64,000 nt of DNA. Origin: CAVPEW01 sp963703565. Lineage in GTDB: Bacteria > Actinomycetota > Acidimicrobiia > Acidimicrobiales > VFJN01. A model generated the notes under the pieces. The model did not search any database. It was not told the DNA's origin and saw only the letters and a program-made list of their open reading frames with translations. Location: the NCBI GenBank assembly GCA_963703565.1, contig CAVPEW010000020.1, positions 1 through 64,000 of the forward strand, in the 5' to 3' direction. Within the stretch, counting starts at the first letter, position 1. The number at the start of each line of letters is the position of its first letter. The position numbers and the translations under genes are program-made. Positions 60,795 through 64,000 of the stretch are shown here, in pieces.

Positions 60795-63176
60795 ATGGCC
60801 CGAGGCGCCGACCTGCTCGCCCTGCCCCTCGACGAGCTCACCGCCCGTGCCCGGCAGGTGCGCGACCAGGCTCACGGCAACCGCATCACCTACTCGCCCA
60901 AGGTGTTCATCCCGCTGACCATGCTGTGCCGCGACCGGTGCGGCTACTGCACCTTCGCCCGACCCCCGGCACGACTCGATGCCCCCTACCTGGCGCCCGA
61001 GCAGGTGCTGGCGCTCGCCGTCGCCGGCGCCCGCGCCGGCTGCCACGAGGCGTTGTTCACGCTCGGGGAGGCGCCAGAGGCCCGCTACCCGGCAGCAAGC
61101 GCCTGGCTCGCCGAGCACGGTCACGGCTCCACCGTCGACTACCTGGTGGCCATGGCGCGCCTGGTGCGCGAGGAGACCGGGCTGTTGCCGCACGCCAACG
61201 CCGGCGCTCTGGGAGCCGACGAGCTCACGGCGCTGCGCCGCGTGGCACCCAGCCAGGGGATGATGCTCGAGTCGCTCAACGCCGAGCTGGAATGCCACCG
61301 GGGAGCGCCCGACAAGGCACCCGAGCGCCGCCTGGCCACGCTCGAGGCGGCCGGCGCCCGAGGCATCGCCTTCACCACCGGGATCCTGGTCGGCATCGGA
61401 GAGAGCCGGGCCGACCGGCTGACGGCGCTGGAGGCCATCGCCGCCAGTCACCGACGTCACGGGCACGTGCAGGAGGTGATCGTGCAGAACTTCCTGCCCA
61501 AGGCCGGGACCGCCATGCACGCATCGCCGGCGTGCGGGAACGAGGACTTCGTCGAGGCCATCGCGCTGGCCCGGCTGGTCCTGCCCCCCGAGGTGCACGT
61601 CCAGGCACCCCCGAACCTGTCGGAGGACTTCGGGTCGCTGCTCGACGCCGGGATCGACGACTGGGGCGGCGTGTCACCCGTGACGGCCGACCACGTCAAC
61701 CCGGAGCGCCCCTGGCCGGCCCTGCAGCGGCTTCGCACCGTCACGGAGTCCCGGGGCTTCACCTTGGCACCGCGCCTGACCGTGCACCCCCGCTGGGCTC
61801 TGGAGCCCGACCGTTGGCTCGACGAGGGCCTGCGCTTCGCCGTGATGGACCGCAGCGACGCCGAGGGTCTCGCTCGCGACGACCCCGGGGCGCTGTTCCC
61901 CGAGCGGATCGCCGCCGCCACAGAGGTCGGCTCCGGGGCCGAGGTCCTCGCGGTGGGGCGCCCGAGCACGACATGGTGCTCCGGCGGCTCGCATCGGCCG
62001 CCTCGGCTCGTCGCTGCGCCCGTCGATGGCACGGGGGCGCGCATGCACCTGCGACGGCGCCCGGACCGGGGCGCGGTGGCGGAGGTGCTCGACGGCGTGC
62101 TGGCCGGCCAGCAGGTCGACGAGGACCACATCGTCACCCTGTTCTCGGCCCGGGGCCCGGAGGTGGCGGCCGTGGCCGAGGTCGCCGACGAGCTGCGGCG
62201 CGCCACCGTCGGCGACACCGTCACCTACGTCGCCAACCGCAACATCAACTACACGAACGTGTGCACCTTCAAGTGCCGCTTCTGCGGGTTCTCGAAGGGC
62301 CCGCTCTCGCTCAACCTGCGGGGCACCCCCTACCTGCTGACCCTCGACGACATCGCCGAGCGCGTCGCGGAGGCCGCAGCGCTGGGAGCGACCGAGGTGT
62401 GCCTGCAGGGCGGCATCCATCCCAGCTTCGACGGCGAGTACTACCTCGACGTGACCCGCGCGGTCGCCGCCGCGGCTCCGGGCATCCACATCCACGGCTT
62501 CACCGCCCTGGAGGTCACCGAAGGTGCGAGGCGCCTGGGCGAACCGCTCGGCTCCTACCTGGCCCGGCTGCGAGAAGCGGGGTTGCGGACCCTGCCCGGT
62601 ACGGCCGCCGAGATCCTCGACGACGAGGTCCGTGCCGTGCTGTGCCCCGACAAGATCGACACCGAGCAGTGGCTCGAGGCGCACCGCGTCGCCCACCAGG
62701 TGGGGCTGCGCTCCAACGTGACGATCATGTTCGGAGCGGTCGAGTCGCCCCGTTCCTGGGCACGCCACCTAGTGCGCACACGCGCCCTGCAGGCCGAGAC
62801 CGGCGGGTTCACCGAGTTCGTGCCACTGCCGTTCGTCCACATGGCGGCACCGATCTACCTGCAGGGCCGGGCCCGTCGCGGGCCCACCTTCCGCGAGGCG
62901 CTGCTGATGCACGCAGTGGCTCGGATCGCCTACCGGGGCGTCATCGACAACATCCAGGTCTCGTGGGTGAAGATGGGCCCCGCCGGAGCGACCCAGGTGC
63001 TCAGCGCCGGCGCGAACGACCTGGGCGGCACCCTCATGGACGAGAACATCTCGCGAGCCGCCGGCGCCTCGCACGGCCAGGCCATGGACGAAGCAGGCTT
63101 CGAGGCCCTCGTCGCCCCGTTGGGTCGTCCGCTGCGCCGCCGCACGACGCTCTACACCGAGCCCCTACCCGTCTGA
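60795..63176 (+). CDS. fbiC: 7,8-didemethyl-8-hydroxy-5-deazariboflavin synthase FbiC
   Basis: A 793-residue fusion of CofG and CofH, two radical-SAM enzymes making the F420 chromophore. The first radical-SAM cluster is C45/C49/C52 (MLCRDRCGYCTFA) and the second is C490/C494/C497 (NVCTFKCRFCGFSKG). Further conserved parts are EALFTLGEAPEARYPAASAW and CLQGGIHPSFDGEYYLD. Fusion is the usual actinobacterial state. The ATG at 60795 precedes the first conserved segment. F420 may serve the dehydrogenases of this genome, though none is visible in the window. Confidence 0.95.
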   Translation: MARGADLLALPLDELTARARQVRDQAHGNRITYSPKVFIPLTMLCRDRCGYCTFARPPARLDAPYLAPEQVLALAVAGARAGCHEALFTLGEAPEARYPAASAWLAEHGHGSTVDYLVAMARLVREETGLLPHANAGALGADELTALRRVAPSQGMMLESLNAELECHRGAPDKAPERRLATLEAAGARGIAFTTGILVGIGESRADRLTALEAIAASHRRHGHVQEVIVQNFLPKAGTAMHASPACGNEDFVEAIALARLVLPPEVHVQAPPNLSEDFGSLLDAGIDDWGGVSPVTADHVNPERPWPALQRLRTVTESRGFTLAPRLTVHPRWALEPDRWLDEGLRFAVMDRSDAEGLARDDPGALFPERIAAATEVGSGAEVLAVGRPSTTWCSGGSHRPPRLVAAPVDGTGARMHLRRRPDRGAVAEVLDGVLAGQQVDEDHIVTLFSARGPEVAAVAEVADELRRATVGDTVTYVANRNINYTNVCTFKCRFCGFSKGPLSLNLRGTPYLLTLDDIAERVAEAAALGATEVCLQGGIHPSFDGEYYLDVTRAVAAAAPGIHIHGFTALEVTEGARRLGEPLGSYLARLREAGLRTLPGTAAEILDDEVRAVLCPDKIDTEQWLEAHRVAHQVGLRSNVTIMFGAVESPRSWARHLVRTRALQAETGGFTEFVPLPFVHMAAPIYLQGRARRGPTFREALLMHAVARIAYRGVIDNIQVSWVKMGPAGATQVLSAGANDLGGTLMDENISRAAGASHGQAMDEAGFEALVAPLGRPLRRRTTLYTEPLPV

Positions 63177-63187
63177 GCCGAGCTCAG
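63173..63187. terminator. Hairpin between convergent fbiC and response-regulator genes
   Basis: CTGAGC at 63173-63178 pairs with GCTCAG at 63182-63187 around a 3-base loop, and one more A/T pair (63172 with 63188) extends it. The left arm contains fbiC's TGA and the right arm contains the TGA of the minus-strand receiver gene, the same arrangement as at 18448-18465. A bidirectional terminator is plausible. Confidence 0.4.
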
Positions 63188-63555
63188 ATGGCGGCCAGGC
63201 CGGCTCGGCGGACCGCCTCGACCAGGTCGTCGGCCTGGAAGGGCTTGGTGAGGACCACCTCCCCGGCGAGGTCGGCGGGCGCATCCCGCGATGCGGACAG
63301 ATCGGCGGTGAAGACCACCACCGGCACCGAGGCCGAGGCCGGGTCGGCCCGGATGCGCCTCAGCACCTCCCAGCCGTCGAGGCCCGGGAGACGGACGTCG
63401 AGCAGCACGACGTCGGCCGGAAGGCCCTCCCCGAACAGGGCCAGAGCGGCCTCTCCGGTGCCCACCTCCACCACGTCGTGGTCCGCCGCCCCCAGAACGA
63501 CCCGGGCGATGAGCCGCACGTCGGGCTCGTCGTCGACCACCAGGACCTTGGGCAA
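63184..63555 (-). CDS. Response-regulator receiver domain protein
   Basis: A 123-residue stand-alone CheY-like receiver. The phosphorylation aspartate is in VVLLDVRLPGLDGWEVL; the acidic pair is in VVDDEPDVRL and the lysine in VLTKPFQADDLV. There is no output domain, so it acts by protein-protein contacts. No cognate kinase gene is near. A 5' overlap or promoter is not obvious in the 63556-63633 gap. Confidence 0.9.
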   Translation of the reverse strand: MPKVLVVDDEPDVRLIARVVLGAADHDVVEVGTGEAALALFGEGLPADVVLLDVRLPGLDGWEVLRRIRADPASASVPVVVFTADLSASRDAPADLAGEVVLTKPFQADDLVEAVRRAGLAAI

Positions 63556-63633
63556 GAGGTGACCTCCGGGTCTCGTGTGGGCTGGGACGCTACCGGTCGG
63601 GCGGCGACCATCGCACGTGCCAGGCTGGGCCCG

Positions 63634-64000
63634 ATGGGCGATGACGACCTGCTCCGACTGCTCGACGAGGCCGGAGCGCAGGCGAACCGCGACGTGCTCG
63701 CCGACATCCTCCGCAGCGCCCTCGCCCTCGCCGGCGACGGCGCCGACCGGCTCGACCTGAAGATCACCGCGGCCGCGCTGGCCGAGATGCGAGCGGCGTT
63801 CAAGGTCTTCGCCCCATTCGCGTCCATCCCGAAGGTCACGATGTTCGGCTCGGCCCGCACCGGGCGCGAAGATCCGCTCTACGCGCAGGCGCGCCGCGTG
63901 GCTTCGGACCTCGCCGGCCAGGGCTGGATGGTCGTGACCGGCGCCGGGCCCGGGATCATGGCCGCCGGGACCGAGGGCGCCGGCTCCGGGAGGGCCCTGG
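63634..64000 (+). CDS. LOG/TIGR00730-like Rossmann protein, truncated at window end
   Basis: The first 122 residues of a protein that runs off the window. An N-terminal helical part (DDDLLRLLDEAGAQANRDVL, then DRLDLKITAAALAEMRAAFK) leads to the start of a Rossmann core with VTMFGSARTGREDPLYAQAR and MVVTGAGPGIMAAGTEGAG, matching the lysine-decarboxylase-like LOG family (nucleotide phosphoribohydrolases). The C-terminal PGGxGTxxE motif would be beyond the window. The start codon is the ATG at 63634. Confidence 0.75.
   Translation, partial: MGDDDLLRLLDEAGAQANRDVLADILRSALALAGDGADRLDLKITAAALAEMRAAFKVFAPFASIPKVTMFGSARTGREDPLYAQARRVASDLAGQGWMVVTGAGPGIMAAGTEGAGSGRAL

Overview
The window is a GC-rich stretch with very dense gene packing, many GTG/TTG starts and repeated 4-base stop/start overlaps. 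It carries a Pup-proteasome locus (pup, prcB, prcA, dop, pafA, arc/mpa, pafBC), an F420 deazaflavin synthase fused as fbiC, MarP- and DUF4193-type proteins, and helY-tatC-tatA order. Together these point to an actinomycete (Actinomycetota). Class-III CoA-transferases and the unusual extra genes would fit an uncultivated Acidimicrobiia-like lineage, but that placement is inference. I saw no rRNA, tRNA, CRISPR array or insertion sequence.

Layout. 1-500: a broken minus-strand fragment that does not belong with its neighbour, abutting a TrkA-N potassium-channel gene that has lost its first membrane helix. 1.5-3.1 kb: merR-gcvT. 3.1-13.2 kb: metabolic genes (metY, a pair of class-III CoA-transferases, a class-I CoA-transferase, an aldehyde dehydrogenase, and an esterase fused to a Baeyer-Villiger monooxygenase). 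13.2-18.5 kb: gcvP, an unrecognised Arg/Gly-rich protein and a crotonase. 18.5-26.7 kb (minus): Nudix, GNAT, a universal stress protein, a large cyclase-ATPase-TPR regulator, DUF4193, an Mkl-type ABC ATPase and a LysM/M23 hydrolase. 27-40.4 kb: ThyX-like protein, M20 amidohydrolase, helY, tatC, tatA, lepB, pafC-pafB, DUF3866, pafA. 40.9-46 kb: prcA-prcB-pup-dop-arc. 46-56.5 kb: ferredoxin, SLC41/MgtE transporter, marP, trmI, a TtuA-type tRNA thiolase with its TtuB-like sulfur carrier, a Lon-N protein, dacB, a split ADP-forming acyl-CoA synthetase and a TetR regulator. 56.5-64 kb: transketolase-transaldolase-6-phosphogluconolactonase, fbiC, a response-regulator receiver and a truncated LOG-family gene.

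How they work together. Pup ligation (PafA), removal (Dop), unfolding (ARC) and proteolysis (PrcAB) are all encoded here, with the PafBC DNA-damage regulator nearby. TrmI, TtuA and TtuB form one tRNA T-loop modification operon. The pentose-phosphate trio sits beside fbiC.

The most striking observation is not a gene. Seven otherwise intact genes, including the highly conserved pup and transaldolase, carry a single-base insertion. Six of those insertions, and possibly the seventh, lie inside the palindrome GAGCTC. This looks like a systematic consensus error at a modified motif rather than seven independent gene losses, and it would imply a GAGCTC-specific DNA methyltransferase in this organism.
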